DNA of 64,000 nt, taken from Deltaproteobacteria bacterium (GTDB taxonomy: Bacteria > Desulfobacterota > Binatia > Binatales > Binataceae). Shown one piece after another: positions 43,424-51,556 of the stretch. The notes beneath the pieces are model-generated. The model saw nothing but the letters and a program-made list of their open reading frames with translations. It did not search any database and had not been told where the DNA came from. A program made the translations under genes and the position numbers. The DNA lies in the NCBI GenBank assembly GCA_021799495.1, contig JAJZAI010000009.1, forward strand, positions 18,416 to 82,415, in the 5' to 3' direction. The stretch's first letter is position 1; every line of letters starts with the position of its first letter.

Positions 43424-45109
43424 ATGCGCAAAATCCCGAGTCGCCGGCTGATCGGCGCGGCGTTCAGCTTCCTGCTTCTGACTGTCGCGCTGACGCTCGC
43501 CGCGGCGGCCACCGCGCGCGCGTCGCTGCAGATCACCGTCGGCAATCCGGGTCTCGAACATTTCGACACCGACGGCGCGGTGCAACTCGATTTCGGCTTG
43601 ACCGACCAGAACGGCCAGCCCGTCGGAAATCTGCGGGTCGAGAACCTCAAGGTCCTGGAAGACGGCGTACAGGCCAAGATTCTCGACTTCCGCGGCGTCG
43701 GCCAGGGCCGCCCGGTCGATATCGTTTTCGTGATGGACGTGACGGAGTCGATGCAGCCGTATATCGACGCGATCAAGCAGAACATAATCCAGTTCGCGCA
43801 AGATCTGGCGGCCAACAACCGCGATTACCGGCTGGGCCTCGTCACTTTCGAGGACTACGTCGTATCCGCCTATCCGGACTGCAATTGCGCGTACCGCAAA
43901 ACGCTGACCTCGAATGTCCAGCAGTTCATCCAGTGGGTTGGCGGGCTGCACGCGGGCGGCGGCGGCGACATTCCCGAGGATCAGCTCGACGCGCTCGCCT
44001 ATGCCTCGACGTTTCCGTACCGGCCCAACGCGCAGAGCATCGTAATCATGATCACCGACGCGCCGCCGCACGTGAAAGGGGACGGTCCGGATCGTTCCGG
44101 CGACGCCGCCTACCAGGCGCACCACCCAGATCCCAACGCCGACGTGACCGAAGAAACCGCGGCGACCGTCGCGGCCAAATTGCAGAATGCGGGCCTCACG
44201 CTCTATGCGGTCGCGCCGCCGCCGTTCATCGCGCCGCAGTACGCCCAGATCGTGCAGGCCACGCACGGCAGGCTCTACAACATCATTTCCGAGGAAAATC
44301 GCTTTCCGGAGTTGGTGCGCGAGATCGGCCATTCGATCGCCACCGAATATTCGCTGACCTACCAGACGCCGCGGCCGGTCGAGGACGGCACCAACCGCGG
44401 CGTCGAACTCCAGATCGACTACAATGGCGAGACTGGCAGCGCTGACACATCCTATCAGGTGCGCGGCGTCGGCGGCGCGGCGATCAACATACCGGCCGGC
44501 GGCGCTGCGGGAACTGAATCCGCGGTGGGCGAAGGCCTCGGCGCGATATCGTTCAAATGGTGGAATGGCGCCGTTCCGCTGATCGCGATCGCCGCGCTGT
44601 TCGCGCTCTCGCGGATGCGGTTCGGCGTCTCGGCCGACGAGCTCAAATCGATCGTTGACGCGCAGCGCGCCGCCGCGCCCGTCGCGGCCGGCAATATCGT
44701 CACGAGCGCGCGCGATTATCTGCGCGATCGCGGCCAGCGCGCCGCGGCGGCGCAAGCGCGGAGCGCGGCGCCCACCCAGGCGCGCACGGCCGCTCCCGCC
44801 GGGCCGCTGCCGAGCGGCGAGGCGCGCCTCACGACCATCAATCCGGTCGATCCCGTGCCGGCCGAATATGCGCTGTTCAAGGACGAGGTTTCGCTCGGCC
44901 GCGGCGAGGACAACGACGTCGTGATTCCGCACGCCAGCATCTCGCGCGCGCATGCGCGCCTGACCCGCCGCAACGGCGCTTTCGAGCTGCGCGATCTCAA
45001 TTCGACCAACGGCAGTTTCGTCAACGGGCAACAGGTGCGCGGCAGCGTCGCCGTGGCGAACGGCAGCGAAGTGCGCTTCGGCGATATCAGCTTCATCCTG
45101 TGGTTCTGA
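43424..45109 (+). CDS. VWA domain protein with a membrane helix and C-terminal FHA domain
   Basis: 561 residues. A signal peptide (residues 1-33) leads into an extracytoplasmic part with a von Willebrand A domain; its metal site begins DVTES at 105-109, and MITDAPPHV follows. One hydrophobic helix lies near 382-398 (GAVPLIAIAALFALSRM). An Ala/Arg-rich linker leads to an FHA phosphothreonine-binding domain at ~485-561 (SLGRGEDNDVVIPHASISRA, then LRDLNSTNGSFVNGQQV). The layout places adhesion outside and phosphopeptide recognition inside. ATG 43424 has GGA upstream. The partner kinase is not in the window. Confidence 0.85.
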   Translation: MRKIPSRRLIGAAFSFLLLTVALTLAAAATARASLQITVGNPGLEHFDTDGAVQLDFGLTDQNGQPVGNLRVENLKVLEDGVQAKILDFRGVGQGRPVDIVFVMDVTESMQPYIDAIKQNIIQFAQDLAANNRDYRLGLVTFEDYVVSAYPDCNCAYRKTLTSNVQQFIQWVGGLHAGGGGDIPEDQLDALAYASTFPYRPNAQSIVIMITDAPPHVKGDGPDRSGDAAYQAHHPDPNADVTEETAATVAAKLQNAGLTLYAVAPPPFIAPQYAQIVQATHGRLYNIISEENRFPELVREIGHSIATEYSLTYQTPRPVEDGTNRGVELQIDYNGETGSADTSYQVRGVGGAAINIPAGGAAGTESAVGEGLGAISFKWWNGAVPLIAIAALFALSRMRFGVSADELKSIVDAQRAAAPVAAGNIVTSARDYLRDRGQRAAAAQARSAAPTQARTAAPAGPLPSGEARLTTINPVDPVPAEYALFKDEVSLGRGEDNDVVIPHASISRAHARLTRRNGAFELRDLNSTNGSFVNGQQVRGSVAVANGSEVRFGDISFILWF

Positions 45110-45111
45110 AT

Positions 45112-45139
45112 TTCCGGTGCTGCGCGCGCCGCACCGGAA
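45112..45139. terminator. Weak hairpin after the VWA-FHA gene
   Basis: Arms TTCCGGTGC (45112-45120) and GCACCGGAA (45131-45139) are exact complements, starting just after the stop codon. No T-run follows, so termination here is doubtful. Confidence 0.3.
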
Positions 45140-45346
45140 CGTTACGGCCCGTGCGATTTCGCGGCTCGGCGCGCGCCGCCGCGTCGAATCGGTCAGGCCG
45201 GATCGCCATCGCCAATCCATCGAAATTTCGCGCGAAATTTCGCGCCCGAACCGCGCGCCGCGGCGCCAATTCGCCGGCCCGCGTTGTGCCTGCCCCGTCC
45301 GCTGGTGTACTTTTATACGACTTATGGCCTTTTCGCGGCCTGCGCC

Positions 45347-47071
45347 ATGTCCAGACAGCCACGTTCCATGAAAAAGCTGACCGGAGCCCAAATCGTTATC
45401 GAGAGTCTGATTGCCGAGGGGGTCGATGTGATATTCGGCTATCCCGGCGGCGCGATTCTGCCCACCTACGACGCTTTGCTCGATTCCAAAATCCGCCACG
45501 TCCTCGTCCGCCACGAACAGGGCGCGACCCACATGGCGGAGGGCTACGCGCGCGTCAGCGGCCGGCCGGGGGTCGTGATCGTCACGTCGGGACCGGGAGC
45601 CACCAACGCCGTGACCGGAATCGCCGACGCCTACATGGATTCGACCCCGATGGTGGTCATCTCGGGCCAGGTCGGCACCTCGCTGATCGGCAACGACGCT
45701 TTTCAGGAGGTCGATTTCGTCGGCATCACGCGCCCCTGCACGAAGCACAACTATCTCGTCAAGGACGTTCGCGACGTCGCGCGCATCGTCAAGGAAGCGT
45801 TCTACATCGCCGGCACCGGCCGTCCTGGCCCGGTCGTGATCGACATGCCCAAGGATGTGCAGCAGGCCGAGCATCCGTTCAGCTATCCGAACAAGGTCGA
45901 TCTGCGTGGCTTCAAACCGACCATCCGCGGCAATCCGCGGCAAATCGAACGCGCGGTCGAGGCGATCGAACAGAGCGAAAAGCCGCTGCTTTACGTTGGC
46001 GGCGGCGTGCAATGGTCCGGCGCCGCGGCGGAACTGACGGCGCTCGCGCGCGGCCTCGGCATCCCGGTGACGGAGACCTTGATGGGCCTCGGCTCCGTGC
46101 CGGCCTCCGATTCGCTGTGTCTTGGGATGCTCGGGATGCACGGTTCGTATGGCACCAACACGGCGGTCTGCAATACCGACTGCCTGATCGCGGTCGGCGC
46201 GCGCTTCGACGATCGCGTCACCGGCCGCATCGCCGACTTCGCGCCCAACGCCAGGTCGATCATTCACGTCGATATCGATCCGTCGTCGATTTCCAAGAAC
46301 GTAAAGGTCGATGTGCCGATCGTCGGCGATATCAAGGCCGTGCTGACCGACATGCTCGATGCCGTGCGCGCGCGCGAAAGTATCGGCAAGCGCAAAGCGG
46401 TCTGGGCGAAATGGCATCAGCAGATTCTCGAATGGAAGCGCGAACGGCCGCTTTACGAGAACGGAAATCACAAGGAGCGCGATTCCGTGTCGCCGCTCCA
46501 CGTGATCGAGGAGATGCATCGCCTGACCAAGGGCGACTGCATTATCGCGACCGACGTTGGACAGCATCAGATGTGGATCGCGCAGCTCTTTCCGTTCGAG
46601 CGGCCGCGCTCGCTGCTGACCTCGGGCGGGCTGGGCACGATGGGCTACGGATTGCCGGCGGGAATCGGCGCGAAATTTGCCGCGCCCGATCGCAAGGTGA
46701 TCGTGGTCACGGGCGACGGCTCGATCCAGATGAACATCCAGGAACTCGGCACGGCGGTGCAGTACGGCGTCGACGTCAAGGTCGTGATCCTGAACAACTA
46801 TTTCCTCGGGATGGTGCGGCAGTGGCAGGAGCGCTTCTATCAGGAGCGCTATTCGTACTCCGCGATGTCGGTGCCGAACTTCGTCAAGCTTGCGGACGCA
46901 TACGGCGCGAAGGGCTTCCGGATCGAAAAATCCAAAGAGCTGGCGGCGACGATGAAAGAGGCGTTCGCCACGCCCGGTCCGGTGCTGATCGACATCGTGA
47001 TACCGAAGGAAGAAGCGGTGATGCCGATGATACCGCCGGGCGGCTCGATGTCCGAGATGCTGTTCGCGTAA
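45347..47071 (+). CDS. ilvB: Acetolactate synthase large subunit
   Basis: 574 residues. A ThDP- and FAD-dependent enzyme making acetolactate for branched-chain amino acids. The N-terminal IFGYPGGAILPTYDAL and the catalytic Glu region VRHEQGATHMAEGYARVSG are present. RPGPVVIDMPKDVQ follows, and the ThDP motif is VVTGDGSIQMNIQELGTAVQ ending in ILNNYFLGMVRQWQ. ATG 45347 and ATG 45368 are both possible starts and neither has a clear ribosome site. The regulatory subunit gene ilvN, usually immediately downstream, is missing; an AT-richer island follows instead. Confidence 0.94.
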   Translation: MSRQPRSMKKLTGAQIVIESLIAEGVDVIFGYPGGAILPTYDALLDSKIRHVLVRHEQGATHMAEGYARVSGRPGVVIVTSGPGATNAVTGIADAYMDSTPMVVISGQVGTSLIGNDAFQEVDFVGITRPCTKHNYLVKDVRDVARIVKEAFYIAGTGRPGPVVIDMPKDVQQAEHPFSYPNKVDLRGFKPTIRGNPRQIERAVEAIEQSEKPLLYVGGGVQWSGAAAELTALARGLGIPVTETLMGLGSVPASDSLCLGMLGMHGSYGTNTAVCNTDCLIAVGARFDDRVTGRIADFAPNARSIIHVDIDPSSISKNVKVDVPIVGDIKAVLTDMLDAVRARESIGKRKAVWAKWHQQILEWKRERPLYENGNHKERDSVSPLHVIEEMHRLTKGDCIIATDVGQHQMWIAQLFPFERPRSLLTSGGLGTMGYGLPAGIGAKFAAPDRKVIVVTGDGSIQMNIQELGTAVQYGVDVKVVILNNYFLGMVRQWQERFYQERYSYSAMSVPNFVKLADAYGAKGFRIEKSKELAATMKEAFATPGPVLIDIVIPKEEAVMPMIPPGGSMSEMLFA

Positions 47072-47360
47072 TCCGCGCGCGGCGTTTTCCCAGTTTCGGT
47101 TCAATCGCAAAGCCCGGAGCGGCCGCGCAACGCGCGGCACAGTCCTCCGGGCGCGCGCACTATCGCGCGTCCTCGCATCCGCGACAAGGATGAATTCCTT
47201 CACCCTTGCTCCTCTTGGGTCATCGTGCGATGGTCGCGCGGGTAAGAGCAAAGGTCAGGAAATTGCGGGGTCGATCTCCTACCATGTGCCACGGTAGCGC
47301 TCGAAAGTCTCATTATGATAACTGGTCTCGTCAAATGTGGTGGCGGAGGTCAGGGCGCGT

Positions 47361-48452
47361 ATGGCGAGAAGCAATCGAATTGCGCAAATAGCGGAGTTGG
47401 AAAAACTCCGCGGTGGTCGGCACGTTATCTCTTATGTGACTTCAACTCGAACTAATTTTGAGATGCAAATCGCGGATGATGTTCTCCCGCTAATTCATGA
47501 GCATTTGGACGCAGCTGGGGAGAAGACCGAAAAAGGAGTGGACCTTTTTATCCACAGCAACGGTGGTTCTGGAACGGTTCCGTGGCGTCTCGTGAGCCTA
47601 ATTCGAGAATACACGAAGAACTTTGCGGTGCTTGTTCCTCACCGGGCTTTCAGCGCCGCAACCTTGATTGCTTTGGGAGCGGACGAGATCGTTATGCATC
47701 GGATGGGTTGTCTCGGTCCCATCGACCCTTCGGTGGCAAATCAATTCAATCCGCCGAATCTTCAAAATCCAGCTCTGCCGATACCAATCAGTGTCGAAGA
47801 CGTAACGGCATATTTTCGGTTAGTTAAAGAAGAGGTTGGAATCAACCATCAGGATGAGCTTGTGCAGGCATTGGTCGCCTTAACTGAAAAAATACACCCC
47901 TTGGCGTTGGGTAATGTCCAACGGTCACATAATCAATCGCGTCTTATGGCACGAAAATTGCTTAGAAATCACATGGAAGCAAAGCAAGAGCACGAGATCG
48001 ACACGATTATTGAAAATCTCAAATCAAATCTTTTCTTTCATGGACACCCGATTAATCGAAAAGAGGCGAAAGAGGACCTCAATCTTAAGGTAGAAAGCGC
48101 ACCGCGCGAGCTGGAAGCCGCTATGTGGCGTCTCTATTCAGAGTATAATTCCACGCTAAAGCTTGACGAACCATTTAGCGCTTTGCATGAATTGGACGTC
48201 GCCTCAATTCGTTTGCAACAAGCCTCGGGCACCCAGCCTCCCAGTCCAGGTGCGGGGGGCGCGGCGACACCAGCACAGGCCGTCAAGGTGAGGCTCGATA
48301 AAATGCCTGGAATTTACGTAGAATCGACGCTTCGCGCTGACGTATTTCTTACCGACATCGTTCTCCAACGGGCGACTATCAACACGGCTGCAGGACCGCA
48401 GGACGCGATCAGGCAGGAGGTCATATGGCAGCGTTGGGAGCAGGAGGAATAA
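47361..48452 (+). CDS. SDH-type Clp-fold serine proteinase
   Basis: 363 residues, related to SppA/ClpP-fold 'serine dehydrogenase proteinases'. The crotonase-like core shows LFIHSNGGSGTVPWRLVSLI and HRAFSAATLIALGADEIVM, where Ser of AFSAA aligns with the nucleophile. A long helical region follows (residues ~170-240). No signal peptide or clear membrane helix is seen, so it may be cytosolic. GGAGGT lies ten bases before ATG 47361; GTG 47337 is an alternative start. Codons ending in A or T are far commoner than in neighbours, a sign of transfer. Relatives occur in mobile and defence-type contexts, but their role is unproven. Confidence 0.85.
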   Translation: MARSNRIAQIAELEKLRGGRHVISYVTSTRTNFEMQIADDVLPLIHEHLDAAGEKTEKGVDLFIHSNGGSGTVPWRLVSLIREYTKNFAVLVPHRAFSAATLIALGADEIVMHRMGCLGPIDPSVANQFNPPNLQNPALPIPISVEDVTAYFRLVKEEVGINHQDELVQALVALTEKIHPLALGNVQRSHNQSRLMARKLLRNHMEAKQEHEIDTIIENLKSNLFFHGHPINRKEAKEDLNLKVESAPRELEAAMWRLYSEYNSTLKLDEPFSALHELDVASIRLQQASGTQPPSPGAGGAATPAQAVKVRLDKMPGIYVESTLRADVFLTDIVLQRATINTAAGPQDAIRQEVIWQRWEQEE

Positions 48453-48729
48453 GAATTATGCGGACCAAATCTATCGCTCGTGAGCATTCCTCCGAGGAGA
48501 TGGGACCGGACGGGCGCATCTCCATAACCGGGGTGGTCATCTGCATGCCGATGGAGATAATCCCGAGCCCGTCTTTCGATTCCGCGAAGATGGGACCTCC
48601 GATCATGCCCGAGGGCTTCGTCATCGACTCGGGCTTTTTGCTGACCAGTTCACGGGTTATAAACTTCGCAATGGGGAGATTAGTGACGCCTCTCTGGTAG
48701 GGAGAACGAAAGCGGGCTTCTGGTTCCCT
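48421..48729 (-). pseudogene. Antisense remnant of a trypsin-like peptidase C-terminus
   Basis: The minus-strand frame from 48729 to 48421 reads RGVTNLPIAKFITREL, then TKPSGMIGGPIFAESKDG, then LGIISIGMQMTTPVM. A GMxGGPIF stretch followed by a GLGIISIG strand is what the end of a chymotrypsin-fold serine peptidase looks like, where GxSGGP carries the catalytic Ser. Here that Ser is Ile (codon at 48601-48603). A stop lies just upstream at 48730-48732, so the N-terminal two thirds are missing. I read it as a decayed peptidase, or less likely a Ser-less homologue. It overlaps an alternative plus-strand ORF. Confidence 0.45.
48458..48700 (+). CDS. Possible small protein downstream of the SDH proteinase
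   Basis: An 80-codon frame beginning at ATG 48458 (an in-frame ATG 48425 overlaps the proteinase end). A strong AGGAGG lies ten bases upstream, spanning the end of the proteinase gene. The peptide resembles nothing I know. Because the opposite strand over the same bases reads like a peptidase C-terminus, this ORF may be spurious; the good ribosome site is the main point in its favour. Confidence 0.35.
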   Translation: MRTKSIAREHSSEEMGPDGRISITGVVICMPMEIIPSPSFDSAKMGPPIMPEGFVIDSGFLLTSSRVINFAMGRLVTPLW

Positions 48730-49047
48730 TTATGATCGATCCTCATGGCACTTAGATTAGCTGCTTTATCGTTTGAGGCCATTGTCGCTCAATTGCCCCA
48801 AATTGGCGCGCTTAAGCCGAGGCGGCTGTACGATGAGCCTAAAGCTTTGCTTCTCGGCAATTGATAGGAATCTGGGCGAAAGCGTGGCTCGTGCGCGCGC
48901 CGCTTAGGATTGCCCCAACAAGGCTCTCGGCGAAACCAGCTCATCTTTGCGAGTGCGCGTTTGGGGATTTCCGGGCGGGCGGGGTAGGGTGACGAGCGAC
49001 CTACCGCATGCGCGCGCGTGCGGAGTATCCCGACGGAGGCGCTGATC
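48730..49047. other. Non-coding gap after the proteinase island
   Basis: About 320 bases. The first half is AT-richer, like the island; GC rises toward the next gene. A 39-codon plus-strand frame at 48745-48864 (MALRLAALSFEAIVAQLPQI and on) has no ribosome site and no recognised homology. No tRNA, terminator or attachment-site repeat was seen. Confidence 0.5.
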
Positions 49048-49590
49048 ATGGCCCGATTGCCCTATCTCACCCGTGACGATCTGCCCGAGGCCGATCGCGA
49101 AATCTACGACCGTTTCGTGCAGGAGCGCGGCAGCCAGCCCGGCCACGTCCATCGAATCGTCGCCAACGCGCCCAATCTCTTGCGCCGGTTCCTCGGTCTC
49201 GCCAACGAACTGCGCAACGGCACGCAACTCGACCCGCGCCTGCGCGAGCTGGCCCTGATGACGGTCGGGCGAATCGCCGGGGCCGAGTACGAATTCACCC
49301 ATCATTGGAATATCGCGCTGCGCGTCGGCGTGCGCCGCGAACAGCTCGAGCATCTGGCGGATTTCGAGACCTCGCCGCTGTTCAACGAACAGGAACGCGC
49401 CGTGATGCGATACGCGGCCCAGGTCACGACCAACGTCAACGTGGGCGACGCGACCTTCAACGCGCTGCGCGGGTTTCTCGACAATCGGAAAATCATGGAG
49501 CTGGCGATGAACGTCGCGTTCTACAACGCGGTGGTGCGAATCCTCGTGCCGATGGGGGTCGAATTGGAGTCCGGCGCGAAAAGGGACTAA
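49048..49590 (+). CDS. Carboxymuconolactone decarboxylase (AhpD-like) family protein
   Basis: 180 residues, a small all-helical protein of the CMD superfamily. HVHRIVANAPNLLRRFLGLA and LDPRLRELALMTVGRIAGAE, then YEFTHHWNIALRVG, are the conserved core. The redox CxxC pair found in AhpD is absent; the E-x-x-H-H segment remains, as in the non-peroxidase branch. ATG 49048 is chosen because GGAGG lies eight bases upstream. It precedes an amidohydrolase gene by about 165 bases on the same strand. The substrate is unknown. Confidence 0.9.
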   Translation: MARLPYLTRDDLPEADREIYDRFVQERGSQPGHVHRIVANAPNLLRRFLGLANELRNGTQLDPRLRELALMTVGRIAGAEYEFTHHWNIALRVGVRREQLEHLADFETSPLFNEQERAVMRYAAQVTTNVNVGDATFNALRGFLDNRKIMELAMNVAFYNAVVRILVPMGVELESGAKRD

Positions 49591-49756
49591 TACGCGAACG
49601 CTCGCTTGATTAGCCTGTTTTGCCGAAATATCCGCGACCCGCATCCGCTGGTGTTCAGGAATCTTCGGCTCCAGACCCCGGTATGGTTGACTTCTTTAGG
49701 TGGAAAGTGCGAGTAACGTGCTGGGGCACTCTAAAAATCTAACGCGGAGATCTGCT

Positions 49757-51466
49757 ATGCCAGAATTCGACTTAGTCATTAAGAACGGGATGATCGTTGA
49801 CGGAACGCTCGCGCCGCGTTTCCGCGACGACATCGGAATCAAGGACGGCCGGATCGCGAAGATCGGCCGGATCATGCCGCACGAAGCGGCCAAAGTCATT
49901 GAAGCCGACGGATTGATCGTCGCGCCCGGCTTTATCGACCTCCATACCCACTATGATGCTCAGGTTTTCTGGGATCCGTACCTGACCATTTCGGGATGGC
50001 ACGGCGTGACGTCGGTGGTGCTCGGCAACTGCGGCTTCGGCTTCGCTCCCGTGAAGCCCAAGGACGTCGAGCGCGCGATGCTTACGATGGTCCGCACCGA
50101 GGCGATTCCGCTGGCCTCGATGCAGACCGCGCTCAAATTCGATTGGGAAACTTATCCGCAGTTCATGGACGCGCTCGATCGGCAGCCCAAGGGCGTCAAT
50201 CTGCTGCCCTATGTGCCGATGAACCCGCTGATGGGCTATGTGATGGGTATCGACGAGTCCAAGACCGGCCGCATGCCGACCGATCAGGAGCACGCCGAGA
50301 TGCGCCGCCTGCTGAACGAAGCGATGGACGCCGGCGCGTGCGGATGGTCGGCGCAGCGGCTGGTGCCGAACGGCCCGTCGTCGGTGCAGCGCGACTTTGA
50401 CGGCTCGCCGATGAACACGGACCTGATGCACGACGAGACCTGCATCGAGATGGCGCGCGTGCTCGGCGAACGCGGCGAGGGCTTTCAGGAGCTGACGCTT
50501 TCGAGCTGGGATCCGAAGGCCGACGCCAAGCATTTCGAGCTGCTCGCGGAAATCAGCGGCCGGCCGATCATGTTCGAGGTCGTCGCCACCCAGGACCGCT
50601 TCCCGCATCGCCATCGCAACACGATGAAATGGCTCGAGCGCTGCCGCAACAAGGGACTGCGCGTGTATGGCCAGGGCGTCACCACCGACGCCGGCCTGAG
50701 CTTCACCTTCGAGGACTGGAACCTGTTCGACGATTCCGATGCGTGGCGCGAGGCGACCACCGGCACAATCAAGGAGCGCCAGGAGAAGCTTGGCGATCCC
50801 CGCCGGCGCGAAGCGCTGAAGAACCAGATGCCGCGCGAGAGCCTGATCACCAGTTACTTCGACGAAATCATCATCACCGATTGCGTCAAGCCCGAGAACA
50901 AGCACCTCGAAGGACTCACGCTGCGCAAGGCCGCCGCGCAGACCGGCAAGCATCCGGTGGACGTGATGCTTGACCTCGCGGCGTCGGAAGATTTGCGGAC
51001 CGAGTTTTTCGCTCCGGCGGTCAATCAGAACATGGAGCTGATGAAGGAGCTGATCGAGTATCCGCACATCCCGTTCGGCGTCTCCGACGGCGGCGCGCAT
51101 ACCAAATTCCTCACGGCGGGACGCTACCCGACCGAGGGCATCGTGAAGTACTGCCGCGAGAACCAGTGGCTCACGCTCGAACAGATTCACTGGCGCCTGA
51201 GCGCGCTGCCGGCCTTCTGCGCGGGCTTCAAGGACCGCGGCTTTTTGCGCGAGGGCGCGCCGGCCGACATGGTAATCTACGATTTCGACAAGCTCAACGT
51301 GATGCCGATCGAAATCGTGCACGACCTGCCGGGCAACGAATGGCGGCGCGTGCAGCGGGCGCAGGGCTACAAGTGGATCATCGTCAACGGCGAGCCCACT
51401 TTCGAGAACGATCGCTGCACCGGCGCGACTCCGGGCCGGCTGCTGCGCCACGGCGTCGGCGCTTGA
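49757..51466 (+). CDS. D-aminoacylase-like amidohydrolase
   Basis: 569 residues of the metal-dependent amidohydrolase superfamily, closest in pattern to N-acyl-D-amino acid deacylases. The N-terminal FDLVIKNGMIVDGTLAPRFR leads to the metal-binding GFIDLHTHYDAQ near residue 66. HGVTSVVLGNCGFGFAP follows, and the late catalytic Asp lies in GVSDGGAHTKFLTAG. The C-terminal small beta-domain ends in the usual GRLLRHG. GGAG lies eight bases before ATG 49757. Many members of this group are of unproven substrate, so I do not assign one. Confidence 0.92.
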   Translation: MPEFDLVIKNGMIVDGTLAPRFRDDIGIKDGRIAKIGRIMPHEAAKVIEADGLIVAPGFIDLHTHYDAQVFWDPYLTISGWHGVTSVVLGNCGFGFAPVKPKDVERAMLTMVRTEAIPLASMQTALKFDWETYPQFMDALDRQPKGVNLLPYVPMNPLMGYVMGIDESKTGRMPTDQEHAEMRRLLNEAMDAGACGWSAQRLVPNGPSSVQRDFDGSPMNTDLMHDETCIEMARVLGERGEGFQELTLSSWDPKADAKHFELLAEISGRPIMFEVVATQDRFPHRHRNTMKWLERCRNKGLRVYGQGVTTDAGLSFTFEDWNLFDDSDAWREATTGTIKERQEKLGDPRRREALKNQMPRESLITSYFDEIIITDCVKPENKHLEGLTLRKAAAQTGKHPVDVMLDLAASEDLRTEFFAPAVNQNMELMKELIEYPHIPFGVSDGGAHTKFLTAGRYPTEGIVKYCRENQWLTLEQIHWRLSALPAFCAGFKDRGFLREGAPADMVIYDFDKLNVMPIEIVHDLPGNEWRRVQRAQGYKWIIVNGEPTFENDRCTGATPGRLLRHGVGA

Positions 51467-51499
51467 CGCGACTCGGCGGCTGAAACGCGTTGTGAAATA

Positions 51500-51527
51500 C
51501 GGGCGGCGGATTTCGATCCGCCGCCCG
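51500..51527. terminator. Strong UUCG-loop hairpin, probable two-way terminator
   Basis: Arms 51500-51511 (CGGGCGGCGGAT) and 51516-51527 pair perfectly around a TTCG tetraloop. It sits between the convergent amidohydrolase and acyl-CoA ligase genes, 33 bases after one stop and 29 before the other, so it can serve both. A T-run is short. Confidence 0.7.
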
Positions 51528-51556
51528 TTCGCATTGCGCGCGTTCCGATCGAGCCT

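Noticed and set aside
43418..47251. A 1277-codon minus-strand open frame spanning the VWA-FHA and ilvB genes
   Set aside because: It is antisense to two clearly recognised proteins, is rich in Arg, Asp and His in the way shadow frames of GC-rich genes are, and shows no domain.
47072..47360. Possible tRNA or attachment site beside the AT-richer island
   Set aside because: A GGTTCAATC string near 47098 recalls a T-arm, but no cloverleaf could be built and no direct repeat was found at the other edge.
48745..48864. 39-codon plus-strand frame after the proteinase island
   Set aside because: No ribosome site and no similarity recognised; length is within chance in this AT-richer stretch.
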